Positions 25,941-34,260 of a stretch of DNA of 64,000 nucleotides are shown piece after piece. How positions within the stretch are numbered: the first letter of the stretch is position 1; each line of letters starts with the position of its first letter. Position numbers and translations under genes: made by a program. The stretch spans positions 1-64,000 of the forward strand of contig JAJZLP010000353.1 in NCBI GenBank assembly GCA_021803325.1, read 5' to 3'. The notes beneath the pieces are model-generated. The model was not told where the DNA came from, ran no database searches, and was given only the letters and a program-made list of their open reading frames with translations. Source of the stretch: Actinomycetes bacterium (GTDB taxonomy: Bacteria > Actinomycetota > Acidimicrobiia > Acidimicrobiales > UBA8190).

Positions 25941-26497
25941 GGCAAGCTGGCCGCGGCCGTGCCGGCAGGGGTGAGCGCGTAGGCGACCACCGGGCGCCCC
26001 CCTGGCTTGCTCCTGCCACGAGGAGCGTGGCTTGTCGTCGTCTGCACCATGCCCCGGCGCGCCAGGCGGGCCAGGGCGGCGGTGACGGTGCTCGGCGCAG
26101 TGTCGAGGGCGCGGGCGAGGTCGGCCCGGCGCATGGGCCCGTGCCCGGCGAGCGCGTCGACGAGTCTCTCGTCGAGGCTCGACGCGGCGGCTTTGGGTCC
26201 GCCGCTACCGGTGCGGCGAGCGTCGTCGTGGCCGGCGATGAGTTCGCGCAGGGCGGCGAGCCCGCCGGCGCACCACGAGGCCCGGCAGCATGCATCGGTG
26301 GGTATCGCCAGCTCGGCGGAGCGGACCAGTGCCGTGCCCAGGCCGTGGCCGGCGTCCTCGGCGCTCGGGCCCAGGACGAGGGCCGCCCCGATGGCCGCCG
26401 CCGCGTCGGCGAGCGCCACGGGGTCGCCGGTGACGACGACGACGGCGACCCATGCCGCCAGCGTCGTCGGCTCGCTCGGCGGATGCTTCACAGCCAT
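25937..26497 (-). CDS. Winged-helix (MarR-like) transcriptional regulator
   Basis: 186 residues. The C-terminal half (about 105-175) is a winged helix: LVDALAGHGPMRRADLARALDTAPSTVTAALARLARRGMV followed by a Gly/Arg-rich wing and VVAYALTPAG. The N-terminal half is Ala-rich with ACCRASWCAGG, whose three Cys may bind metal or sense redox. The ATG at 26497 lies 10 bp inside the end of the nitrilase gene, and its stop overlaps the Nudix start, so the three genes form one coupled unit. It may autoregulate the unit. Inducer unknown. Confidence 0.72.
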   Translation of the reverse strand: MAVKHPPSEPTTLAAWVAVVVVTGDPVALADAAAAIGAALVLGPSAEDAGHGLGTALVRSAELAIPTDACCRASWCAGGLAALRELIAGHDDARRTGSGGPKAAASSLDERLVDALAGHGPMRRADLARALDTAPSTVTAALARLARRGMVQTTTSHAPRGRSKPGGRPVVAYALTPAGTAAASLP

Positions 26498-28023
26498 CGC
26501 GAGACCCCAGATTTCAGCTCGAGGGTCGCGACCCCCGGCTCGGCGTCGGCGGTGTCGACCAGGACGGTCTGCTGGGCCAGGCTCGGATGGCCGAAGACGG
26601 CCCGGGTCGCCAACGCCGACGGACCGTCGAGGTGCGGCCAGGTGGCCGGGTTGTTGGCGACGGCAACGACCGCCTGGCAGGACCCCACGAGCTCGGCCGC
26701 CTGCCCGGCGAAGGCCAGCACCCGTCCGCTCATGGCGGGCACGAGCACCAGGTTGGCGCCGAGCTCGGCCAGGGCGTGGACCGCCTCGGGGTTGAGCAGG
26801 TCCCGGCAGATCGCCACCACCAGATGCCAGCCGTCGGCGACGTAGACCCGCAGCTCGGGTCGCCCGTTGGGCTCGATGTCCTCGGGCAAGGGGCGGTCGC
26901 CGGGGCTGTGCTTGTCGTGGAGCAGCGGATCGGCGACACCGCGCACCCACACCACGGCGGTGTTGCGGCCCCGGCCGTGGTCGCGGTGGTGGAAGCTGCC
27001 GGCCACGAGCACCGACGGCCCGTCGGGGCGCTCCACCCAGCGCTGCAGCCGCTCTGCCATCCGGGCCGTCACGCACAGCTCTGGCAGCACCACTACCCGG
27101 GCGCCGGCAGCCACGGCCCGAGTGATCAACGCGTCGAGCACGACCTGCTGGGCCGCCTCGTCGGCCGGGCCGACGGGGAACAGGCGACCCGGACGGCGTT
27201 GGCCCAGGCTGAGCTCGTCGACGTTGCGGTTGGGATGGCAGGTGGCGATCACCGTGGAGGCATCGGCCAGGTCCGAGAGGGCCCCGTTGAGGCGGTAGTC
27301 GAGGATCACCGAGAACTCCTCGGCCCAGCGCCCGGCCAGACGGACGTGGCGGGTCTCGTCGAGGCGATTGGCCAGGCGCCATGGCGGGGAGGTCAATGCC
27401 ACGCTCACGACGTGGCGCAGCCCGGGGTCGTCAAGGGGCAGGGGATCCCCCACGGCCAGTTCGGCCGGGCCGTGCCGGCGAAACGCCCGGCCGAAGCCGG
27501 CCGCATAACGGGCGTCGAGCACCTGGGCCAGCACGTGCGCGGCGACCACGCCCGGCACACGGTCGGGGACCTGGCTGAGCGCTGCATCGATGAGCGCCCG
27601 GGTGCTCGCGTCGACCATCGGCAGCTGCGCCGGGCCCTCCAGCCCCTCCCGCAGGTGGCTCAAACCGCGGGCGCGCCAGGCCTGAGAGGCCGGCTCCCCG
27701 AGCTGCTCCCACAGCACGGCGTGGTCGTCGCGGCACCACCGCAGTAGCTCGGTCACCGCGGTGAGGGGATCGGTCTCGCTCGCCAGCGCGCTGCGCAGGG
27801 CGGCCAGCCGAGCCCGGTCCGAGCCCGGGTCCCATCGGGCCGCGGGGGTTTGCTCCTGCGCCGCGAGTGAGCCGGTCAGATTGGACCGACGGGGGACGCT
27901 CAGTCCGGCGGCGAAGCGAGCCGCGAGCTCGGACCCGCCGCAGTCAGTGTCCGACTCAACGGTTTCCCCGCTCGCGCCTGCCCGCGCGCTCACCGGTGCC
28001 CCAAGGCTCTGGGTGGAGAGCAA
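26488..28023 (-). CDS. Nitrilase-superfamily amidohydrolase with a large N-terminal extension
   Basis: 511 residues. The C-terminal half (from about residue 255) has the carbon-nitrogen hydrolase triad: Glu in VVVLPELCV, Lys in LLHDKHSPGD and Cys in VVAICRDLLNP. So it is probably catalytically competent towards an amide or nitrile, or an N-carbamoyl compound. The first 250 residues are helical, unrecognised and absent from short family members. The frame begins with TTG at 28023 without a clear Shine-Dalgarno. An in-frame GTG at 27993 is an alternative. First gene of a coupled operon with the winged-helix and Nudix genes. Confidence 0.78.
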   Translation of the reverse strand: MLSTQSLGAPVSARAGASGETVESDTDCGGSELAARFAAGLSVPRRSNLTGSLAAQEQTPAARWDPGSDRARLAALRSALASETDPLTAVTELLRWCRDDHAVLWEQLGEPASQAWRARGLSHLREGLEGPAQLPMVDASTRALIDAALSQVPDRVPGVVAAHVLAQVLDARYAAGFGRAFRRHGPAELAVGDPLPLDDPGLRHVVSVALTSPPWRLANRLDETRHVRLAGRWAEEFSVILDYRLNGALSDLADASTVIATCHPNRNVDELSLGQRRPGRLFPVGPADEAAQQVVLDALITRAVAAGARVVVLPELCVTARMAERLQRWVERPDGPSVLVAGSFHHRDHGRGRNTAVVWVRGVADPLLHDKHSPGDRPLPEDIEPNGRPELRVYVADGWHLVVAICRDLLNPEAVHALAELGANLVLVPAMSGRVLAFAGQAAELVGSCQAVVAVANNPATWPHLDGPSALATRAVFGHPSLAQQTVLVDTADAEPGVATLELKSGVSRWL

Positions 28024-28195
28024 CGTTCAGCCAATCCCGGGCTCCGGCCACAGATCTCCTTGGTGCGGCCACCCGAGACTGACTCGGAGATCGAGACGTC
28101 GGTGCCCTGTCTTTTGTGCAGGGGCTCGGAGGGTCGGCCTTGGCCGGCGCAGGCAGCAGGCCCCGAAAAGATCTCACGAGCCACGGTCAGAAGGT

Positions 28196-29983
28196 TCATT
28201 GCCTGAGGTCCGTGGGTGTTGATGACCCAGTGCCGCTGGTCGTGAGGACACCGGCAGTTGGGTGGGCCTCGGCATCGTCGTCGCGAGACGAGCACGACCA
28301 GGAATCGGGTGTGTCAGGTGGGCCGGTCACAATCGGGTGGGTCTCAGACGTCGCCAGTATCGGCCTCGCCCCGATGCGTGCCCTGAACACCAGTGCCGCC
28401 GCCGCTGTGAGCGCGGCCAGCCAGCCCAATGCGAGCAGCAGGTAGCCGATCTGGGCCGAGCCAGTGCTGAACGCCCCGCCGAGGAGGAGCCGCCCGGCGC
28501 CGCGGGCGGGCAGGAAGGCGCCCCAGGTGGGCGGGAGCGACTTGAACATGACGGTCTGGCCGTAGCCGACGTCGACGATGGCCAGGACCAAGATGAGGTA
28601 GAGGCCCCCGAGCCGACCGGTCAGCGGCCCGAGCAGCACCCCGATCATGGCGTAGGTCAGGGCGATCAAGAGGTCGGCGCCCGCGTATTGCACCCACTGC
28701 TCGGGGGCGAAGAACGCCGCCGAGACGGCCAGCGACACCGCGGTGGTCAGCGTGGCGGCCCCGGCGACGACGCCGAGGTGACCGGCCAGCACCTGGCGGG
28801 GCCGGAACCCTGCCAGCACGAGACGCCGGTCGCCGTCGGCGGACCCGGTGACGATGAACAGTCCGGCGATCCCGGCCAGAAGGGCCGAGGCGACCGAGGC
28901 CATCTCGGCCGCGTGTACGTGGCGCAGCGAGATCATGGCCGTGAAGTGCCGGGCACCGGCGACGAGGTCGACCGGCATGGGCGTGGTCGGGGTCTGCTCG
29001 GCGGCCAGGGCGATGAACAGCACGGGCACGGCGAGGAGCAGCACCCACAGCACCCGGTTACGGCCGTAGTCGCGCAAGGCGGCGCGCGACGCGGCGACCA
29101 GACGGCTCTGCGGTCCCGGGCGCAGGTGGGGCGTCGCCGAGGGTGCCTCTGGGACGGTCACAACCACGGGCCTGGGCGTTGTGGGCACGACTGTTGCTGC
29201 CGGCATGCTCGAAGGGCTCATCCCGGACGCTTGCGGCGCCTGTCCATCGGCGAGGACAGGTGCGCTCGCCGTGCGCTTGGCGGGGCGGGTCGTCAGGGCC
29301 AGGCGGGCGACGGCGAGGGCGGAGAGCCCGATAGCCCAGATCAGCGACCAGCCCACGTCTCCGATCGGCCCGCCGTGGTGGGCGGCCTGAGCTGTGAGCA
29401 CCATGGTCGGGAAGTGGAGCGGGAACACCCTGGTGATCACCGACGACCCGCCTCCGAGGCCCGCCCCGACGAACACGTCGAGCATCCAGATCACGCTGAC
29501 GATGAGCGCGCCGTTCATCTCCGAGCGCACCAGTGTCCCCACGAGCACTCCGATGGCGACGTAGATGATGGCCACCACCAGGACCGCAGACACGGCCCGC
29601 GCAGGGTCATAGATCCCCGACCGGGCGGCCAGGGCGACCAGGGCCGCGGCAGTGGCCGCCACGGCCAGAACGGCCGACGCCCCGAGGCGGCCTGCAATGA
29701 CCGGGGTGGCCCGGCCTGTGGCGGCGGCCAGGCGACGGTCGGTCGGGCGCGACCCGATCACCTGGAAGAAGCCGGCCAAGCCGGCCACCGCGGCAGCGGC
29801 CCAGCCCGCGGTGGCCACCTCGAGGTGGGTGGGGCTCGATGTCGTGCTCAGCAGCTTGGAGAAGGCCGCCAACTCACCGGAGAGGGCCATCACGATCACG
29901 ATCGGCACGGCCACCAGCAGCACCAGGTTGAGCGGCCGGCGGGCGTAGTCGAGCAGCGCCCGGCGGATGACCAGAGCGATCAT
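28196..29983 (-). CDS. ABC-2-type permease, two permease units in one chain
   Basis: 595 residues. Two similar halves, each with about six helices: residues 1-235, beginning IRRALLDYARRPLNLVLLVAVPIVIVMAL, and 300-545, beginning SRAALRDYGRNRVLWVLLLAVPVLFIALA. A Thr/Pro-rich linker joins them. This internal duplication makes one chain equivalent to a dimer of NosY/ABC-2 permeases. It would work with the ATPase encoded just upstream, whose stop overlaps this ATG (ATGA). The substrate is unknown; CsoR in the same operon suggests copper-related export or membrane handling. The C-terminal 45 residues are polar. Confidence 0.83.
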   Translation of the reverse strand: MIALVIRRALLDYARRPLNLVLLVAVPIVIVMALSGELAAFSKLLSTTSSPTHLEVATAGWAAAAVAGLAGFFQVIGSRPTDRRLAAATGRATPVIAGRLGASAVLAVAATAAALVALAARSGIYDPARAVSAVLVVAIIYVAIGVLVGTLVRSEMNGALIVSVIWMLDVFVGAGLGGGSSVITRVFPLHFPTMVLTAQAAHHGGPIGDVGWSLIWAIGLSALAVARLALTTRPAKRTASAPVLADGQAPQASGMSPSSMPAATVVPTTPRPVVVTVPEAPSATPHLRPGPQSRLVAASRAALRDYGRNRVLWVLLLAVPVLFIALAAEQTPTTPMPVDLVAGARHFTAMISLRHVHAAEMASVASALLAGIAGLFIVTGSADGDRRLVLAGFRPRQVLAGHLGVVAGAATLTTAVSLAVSAAFFAPEQWVQYAGADLLIALTYAMIGVLLGPLTGRLGGLYLILVLAIVDVGYGQTVMFKSLPPTWGAFLPARGAGRLLLGGAFSTGSAQIGYLLLALGWLAALTAAAALVFRARIGARPILATSETHPIVTGPPDTPDSWSCSSRDDDAEAHPTAGVLTTSGTGSSTPTDLRQ

Positions 29984-30732
29984 CGCGACACGGCCTTCCC
30001 GTCGCGCAGCTCGACCAGTCGGTCGAAGCGCTCATGGTCGGTCACAAAGTGGCTCACCACCAAGACGCTGCGTCCGGCGGCCCGCCGCTCGGCCGTGAGC
30101 TCCCAGAAGCGCAGGTACGTGTCCCAGTCGAAGCCGGCATAGGGCTCGTCGAGGAGCAGGACGTCAGGGTCGGACAGAAGCGCCAGCGCCAGGTTGAGCT
30201 TGGCCCGCGTGCCCCCCGAGAGCTCTTCGACCCGGGCGCCCCGCCAGCGGGCGAAGCCCAGGCTGGCGTAGAGGGCCTCCGAGGCAGCAACGACCGCGGC
30301 GGGATCCATCGCATAGGCGACGCCGAAGAGCTCGAGGTGCTCGTCGCAGGTCAGCCGGTCGTAGAGCAGCGGCTCCTGGGGGCAGTAGCCCACCCGGTCC
30401 ACGGCCCACACGGCGCCGGCATCGGCGTCGAGAGCGCCGACCAGGATCTTCATCAGCGTGCTCTTCCCCGATCCGTTCTCACCGACCAGGCCGACTACCT
30501 CGCCGGCGCACAGCTCGAGGTCGGCACCTCGCAGCACCGGGAGGACTCGGCGACGAGGCCACACGCCACGCCGGTACGACTTGGTGACTCCCTGGGCGCG
30601 CAACACCTGGCAGGCGGATCGGGTGTCGAGAACACGCGCACCCTCGTAGGCGACTGCCGCGGACTTGTCGAAGCGTGGCCTGGCCGAAGCCGTTCCCTCG
30701 GTGGTCGTCCCGTTCGTGGTGGCGGGCGTCAT
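29980..30732 (-). CDS. ABC transporter ATP-binding protein
   Basis: 250 residues. Walker A GENGSGKST (about 87-95), Q-loop in VGYCPQEPLLYDRLT, signature VEELSGGTRAKLNLALAL, Walker B DVLLLDEPYAGFD and switch His in VLVVSHFVTDHERFDRL. The first 40 residues are a Thr-rich tail. It belongs to the CcmA/NosF-type ATPases that drive ABC-2 permeases. ATGA overlaps join it to csoR upstream and to the permease downstream. Confidence 0.9.
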   Translation of the reverse strand: MTPATTNGTTTEGTASARPRFDKSAAVAYEGARVLDTRSACQVLRAQGVTKSYRRGVWPRRRVLPVLRGADLELCAGEVVGLVGENGSGKSTLMKILVGALDADAGAVWAVDRVGYCPQEPLLYDRLTCDEHLELFGVAYAMDPAAVVAASEALYASLGFARWRGARVEELSGGTRAKLNLALALLSDPDVLLLDEPYAGFDWDTYLRFWELTAERRAAGRSVLVVSHFVTDHERFDRLVELRDGKAVSR

Positions 30733-31082
30733 AGCCGCACCACCTGGCGGATGGTGCCTGCGAACTCGTCGAGGCGGGTCTCGCCGAAGATGGTCGAACT
30801 CGCCAACGCTTGGCTGACGCAGTGCTGGAGGTGGTCGTTGAGGCGTCCGACTGCCACCTCCTGGAGGGCCCGGTTCACGGAGGCCACCTGGGTCACGATG
30901 TGCGGGCACCACCGGTCGTCCTCGATCATCTTCTGTAGGCCGCGGGCCTGACCCTCGATCTTGTGCCGCCGAACCAGGTTGTCGCCCTTGCCCGAGGCGA
31001 ACCCGCGCACCGGTCGCGCGAGCCGGCCGCCGTCCTGCGGGGGACCGGACGCGTACCGGGGGCGCTCGGTCCGCGCCTTCAT
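30729..31082 (-). CDS. csoR: CsoR-family copper-sensing repressor
   Basis: 117 residues, of which about 85 form the all-helical DUF156/CsoR domain: RRHKIEGQARGLQKMIEDDRWCPHIVTQVASVNRAL, then DHLQHCV. The ligand set of Cu(I) sensors is present: Cys in RWCPHIV, His and Cys in HLQHC. The N-terminal 35 residues are basic and extra. CsoR binds dyads of the TACCC-GGGTA type and releases them with Cu(I). Coupled by ATGA to the SHOCT gene upstream and to the ABC ATPase downstream. Probable targets in this window are its own operon and the copper ATPase operon. Confidence 0.9.
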   Translation of the reverse strand: MKARTERPRYASGPPQDGGRLARPVRGFASGKGDNLVRRHKIEGQARGLQKMIEDDRWCPHIVTQVASVNRALQEVAVGRLNDHLQHCVSQALASSTIFGETRLDEFAGTIRQVVRL

Positions 31083-31372
31083 GGCTTCGTTCGGGTTCCG
31101 ACGGGATTGCGTCCGCTCTCGGCCTTCGCCTCATCGCTCATCAGGTCGAGGAGCCGCCCGTACTCCTCAGCGTCGATCTCCCCACGGGCCAGGCGCTCGT
31201 CGAGGATGCGCCGGGGACCTGCAGGTGGGTGCTCGTGATGAGGTACCCGGCCCAGGCTGGTCACGAAGTACCAGATGCCCCAGATGATCAGGCCCCAGAA
31301 GGCGACCATGCCGATGGCCATGAGGAGCCACCCCCACCAGTGCACTCCCCCGTTTCCCCAGTACCACATCAT
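31079..31372 (-). CDS. SHOCT-domain membrane protein
   Basis: 97 residues. A Trp-rich hydrophobic N-terminus (MMWYWGNGGVHWWGWLLMAIGM) with one or two helices, then a C-terminal SHOCT motif (RRILDERLARGEIDAEEYGRLLDLM). I chose the ATG at 31372 because AGGAGG stands 8 bp before it; a GTG at 31381 lies inside that site. Such small membrane SHOCT proteins are common in copper and stress operons, and their function is unknown. First gene of the csoR-ABC operon. Confidence 0.82.
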   Translation of the reverse strand: MMWYWGNGGVHWWGWLLMAIGMVAFWGLIIWGIWYFVTSLGRVPHHEHPPAGPRRILDERLARGEIDAEEYGRLLDLMSDEAKAESGRNPVGTRTKP

Positions 31373-31660
31373 GAGAAACACCTCCTTCGGCCCACTTCTT
31401 CGGGGCCGCTCGGCTCGCTGGCTTTTTGAACCAGTTGCATGCGATCAAGCATCAGGCCCAGGGGCCTGACGCCGCATCCGTGCGAAACACCGATTGGCAT
31501 CGCGGTCCCTACGGATACCCGCTACGAGTTGCCAGCGCGAGGCGTGGGACGGTGGCAGATTCGCTGCAGGCACAAGCACCGGGTGAGGCAGCTCTGGCCC
31601 CGCCGGGGCCAGAGAGTCCGTCAGTGCGGAGAGCAGTGCCGGTGGCGACCCCCTACGGGA
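31373..31660. promoter_or_regulatory. Upstream region of the csoR operon with two CCCTACGG elements
   Basis: The 280 bp before the SHOCT gene contain no frame I can support. CCCTACGG occurs at 31507-31514 and again at 31651-31658 (the second overlaps the stop of the receiver-like gene). The element is part of the Bacillus CsoR operator TACCCTACGGGGGTA as I recall it, so these are candidate CsoR half-sites for autoregulation. Around the second copy, ACCC-n5-GGGA keeps the dyad. Confidence 0.4.
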
Positions 31661-32096
31661 GCGGCGGGGCAACGGCACGGACGTGGTGGCTGACGACGCT
31701 CAGCAAGGCGTGTGCCTCGGCCACGAGGTCGTCTCCGATGCGATCGCGCGGCACCCAGGACGCGGCACCGGCGGCGAGGGCGGCCGATCGGTAGGAATCG
31801 TGGGGTTCGGGTCCGATGACGATGACCCGCTCGCTCGGGTACCGGGCAAGTGCTTGCTCACAGCATTCGGGGAAGTTGCCGGCGTCGATGACCAGGAGAT
31901 CAGGTCGGAGGCGCTCAAGCGCGTCTTTGAGCAGTTCACCTCCGCCCAACTCAATGACCGTCGAGGACCCGAGGTGGCGGTCGAGCAGCTCGCGGGTGAA
32001 CTCGCTCATCGCCCGATGGCGGATGGCGATGAGCACCGTGGGTGTCGCAGACGGTGAAACCGTTCGCTCGGGAGTTTCGTGGTGGACGCTGGTCAT
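31653..32096 (-). CDS. Stand-alone receiver-like domain (degenerate response regulator)
   Basis: 147 residues from the ATG at 32096. The fold pattern of a receiver domain is visible: a first strand TVLIAIRHRAMSEFTRELL, the phospho-acceptor strand PDLLVIDAGNFPE, ERVIVIGPEPH and AGAASWVPRDRIGDDL. The acidic pair after strand 1 is replaced by Arg-His and the conserved Lys after strand 5 appears as Arg, so phosphorylation is doubtful. There is no output domain. It may be an adaptor or decoy. The frame is open further upstream but without a convincing ribosome site there. Confidence 0.6.
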   Translation of the reverse strand: MTSVHHETPERTVSPSATPTVLIAIRHRAMSEFTRELLDRHLGSSTVIELGGGELLKDALERLRPDLLVIDAGNFPECCEQALARYPSERVIVIGPEPHDSYRSAALAAGAASWVPRDRIGDDLVAEAHALLSVVSHHVRAVAPPLP

Positions 32097-32277
32097 CGCT
32101 TCAAGCTTCTGCGCTGAAGGCAAGTGGCGCATCCGGATGTGACACGGATCTGGGCTGCCGGCGACTACGGACCCTCTGGCCGCGTCGTCGGGCAGGACGT
32201 TGGGGTTCGCCAGGACTCGCTGGGGAGGCGGTGTTCGATGCGCAGAGGGTGCGGTGCACGCCGGTGCCTGATCGTGC

Positions 32278-32715
32278 TCAGGCCGCGCCAACCACAGGTC
32301 GGTGGGCGCGCCAGCGAACGAGGCACGCCAGCGAGCAGAACCGAACGGTCACCGCACCCTCCTGCACCAAGAGGGGAGCATCGGCCGCGACTGGCATGCC
32401 ACAAATCGGGTCCCGCGCTCGGCTCGGCTCGATCCCTTCATGGAGATAGGCCATCTCCGGCCTCCATCGATATCGACGCGGCCGCCGGCCACCGTCGAGG
32501 TCGACGATCCCAGCTTTGTGGAAGCGTCGCAAGGCCTGGTCGGCCTCGTGATCGCTGACCTCTGCCGTCCGGGCAGCGGCCGTGGCGGTCCAAGCCTCGC
32601 TCGACCCGTCGATGACCGGGTAGATCTGGCGCTCGGTGGTGGAGGGCAAATGAGCGAGGGCGAACTGGGCAAATGCGGATTTGGCGAGATCCGGGCTGAT
32701 CGGGGGTGTACTCAC
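32278..32715 (-). CDS. Winged-helix-like protein with C-terminal YHS/TRASH-type Cys motif
   Basis: 145 residues. The N-terminal 90 residues form a helical, winged-helix-like region (TAEVSDHEADQALRRFHKAGIVDLDGGRRPRRYRW). The C-terminus reads DPICGMPVAADAPLLV then VRFCSLACLVRW, a YHS/TRASH-like pair of Cys motifs, as in the small YHS protein of the copper operon (DPVCGM, FCSPAC). A DNA-binding module joined to a metal module suggests a metal-responsive regulator. It lies upstream of the receiver-like gene on the same strand, with a 180 bp gap. I do not recognise a named family for the whole protein. Confidence 0.7.
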   Translation of the reverse strand: MSTPPISPDLAKSAFAQFALAHLPSTTERQIYPVIDGSSEAWTATAAARTAEVSDHEADQALRRFHKAGIVDLDGGRRPRRYRWRPEMAYLHEGIEPSRARDPICGMPVAADAPLLVQEGAVTVRFCSLACLVRWRAHRPVVGAA

Positions 32716-33009
32716 GGCGGTCCTTCCCTCAGTTCTTCGTGCATCCGTGGACGACGGCTGCCTTCATGACTCGGTACTCCTTTACCCTCAAGGCCAGGCC
32801 ATTGCAGGCCTGAGTTCACCGTACGAAGACCAGCCCGTGGGGGCATCCGTCGTCACTACCGAATCGGCGTGCAGGAAACCCGCACTCGGCCGGGCAACCG
32901 GGAAGAGGCGGTGGATCACCATGCGTCCATGCGCTGAGCCACTGGGTCGGTGCTGCGCACTCGCCCTGATCAGCGACCCAACGGGGATCGCCAGTAGCTT
33001 GGGAACGTC

Positions 33010-34260
33010 ATGCCCGAGACCCAGCCAGGCCCCAGCGCCCCTGGTACGCCCTTGTCTGGGCCTTGGCCGGCGCGTGTCCGGGTGCTGCTCGACCAGGCGA
33101 TGGAGCTGTCCGGAGAGCACCAGCTCGACTCGGTGCTGCAGCGGATCGTCGAAGGAGCCGCCGCCGTCGCCGATGCCCGCTTCGCCGCGCTCGGGGTCTA
33201 CGACGACGAGGGCACCATCTCGACCTTCGTCCACCACGGCCTCGACGCAGCGACGGTGGAGCGGATCGGTGAGTTGCCCCACGGGCGGGGGTTGCTCGGA
33301 CAGGTGATCATCGTGGAGGCCCCCATCCGCCTGGACGACATCGGTGCCGACCCGCGCTCGTGCGGGTTCCCGCCCGGCCATCCGCCGATGCGGACGTTCC
33401 TGGGCGCGCCGATCGGCCGCCGGGGCCGCCGTTACGGGAACCTGTACCTGACCGAGAAGCACGGGGGGATGGCTTTCGACGCCGAGGACGAGGCGCTGGT
33501 GATGGCGCTCGCCGCCTTCGCTGCCGGGGCGATCGAGAGCGCCCAGCTGATGGGTGCCGAGCGCGCCCGAACCGAGGCGGTGGCCGGCCAGGTCGCGGCG
33601 GAGTTGCGCGAGCGCGCCCGAGGCGAATTGCTCGGGGCCGTCATCGCCGCCCAGGAGGCCGAGCGGGCCCGGGTCGCCCGGGATCTGCACGACGACATCG
33701 GCCAAGCGCTTACCTCGGTACTGCTCGGCCTGCGCCTGCTCGAAGGTCGCGGCGATGAACCGGCGCCCGGGGTCACCGGGCGTGTCGAGGACCTACGCGA
33801 GCTGGTCGCCGATGCGCTGCGCCGGGCTCGCCAGCTGGCCTTCGACCTGCGCCCCACCGTTCTCGATGACATCGGGTTGGCGCCGGCGGTCCAGCGCCTG
33901 GTCGACGAAGTGGCCGAACGGTCCGGGGTGGCGGTCGACGCCGCCGTCGATGTGGAGCAACACCAGGGGCTGACCCCGGCGCTCGCCACCGTCGTCTACC
34001 GGGTGGTCCAGGAGGCGCTGACCAACGTAGTGCGCCACGCCCAGGCGACGAGCGCCAGCGTGGTGGTCACGGTTTCGGGGGACCGCTTGCGCGCGGTCAT
34101 CGAGGACGACGGGCAGGGGTTCGATCCGGACCACCGGCCCGACGGGCATCTCGGCATCAGGGGGATGGAAGAACGCGCCGAGTTGGTCGGGGGCAGGGTA
34201 AGGGTGATTTCGGTCCCGAGCCAGGGCACGACGGTGGTGCTCGAGGTGCCCCTTGGCTGA
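33010..34260 (+). CDS. GAF-domain sensor histidine kinase (DevS/NarX-like)
   Basis: 416 residues, no membrane helix. A GAF domain spans about 25-180 (ADARFAALGVYDDEGTISTF, FLGAPIGRRGRRYGNLYLTEK is the hallmark of DevS-type GAFs). HisKA_3 follows, with phospho-acceptor His in VARDLHDDIGQAL (about 225), then a HATPase with N-box QEALTNVVRHA and G-box DDGQGFDP, GIRGMEERAELVGG. DevS/DosT GAF domains bind heme and sense O2, NO or CO; whether this one does is not visible. It overlaps the next gene by 8 bp, making a canonical two-component pair. Confidence 0.92.
   Translation: MPETQPGPSAPGTPLSGPWPARVRVLLDQAMELSGEHQLDSVLQRIVEGAAAVADARFAALGVYDDEGTISTFVHHGLDAATVERIGELPHGRGLLGQVIIVEAPIRLDDIGADPRSCGFPPGHPPMRTFLGAPIGRRGRRYGNLYLTEKHGGMAFDAEDEALVMALAAFAAGAIESAQLMGAERARTEAVAGQVAAELRERARGELLGAVIAAQEAERARVARDLHDDIGQALTSVLLGLRLLEGRGDEPAPGVTGRVEDLRELVADALRRARQLAFDLRPTVLDDIGLAPAVQRLVDEVAERSGVAVDAAVDVEQHQGLTPALATVVYRVVQEALTNVVRHAQATSASVVVTVSGDRLRAVIEDDGQGFDPDHRPDGHLGIRGMEERAELVGGRVRVISVPSQGTTVVLEVPLG

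Noticed and set aside
28105-28123. CCCTG/CAGGG hairpin after the ABC permease
   Set aside because: 5 bp stem with a 9 bp loop and no T-run; too weak to call a terminator.
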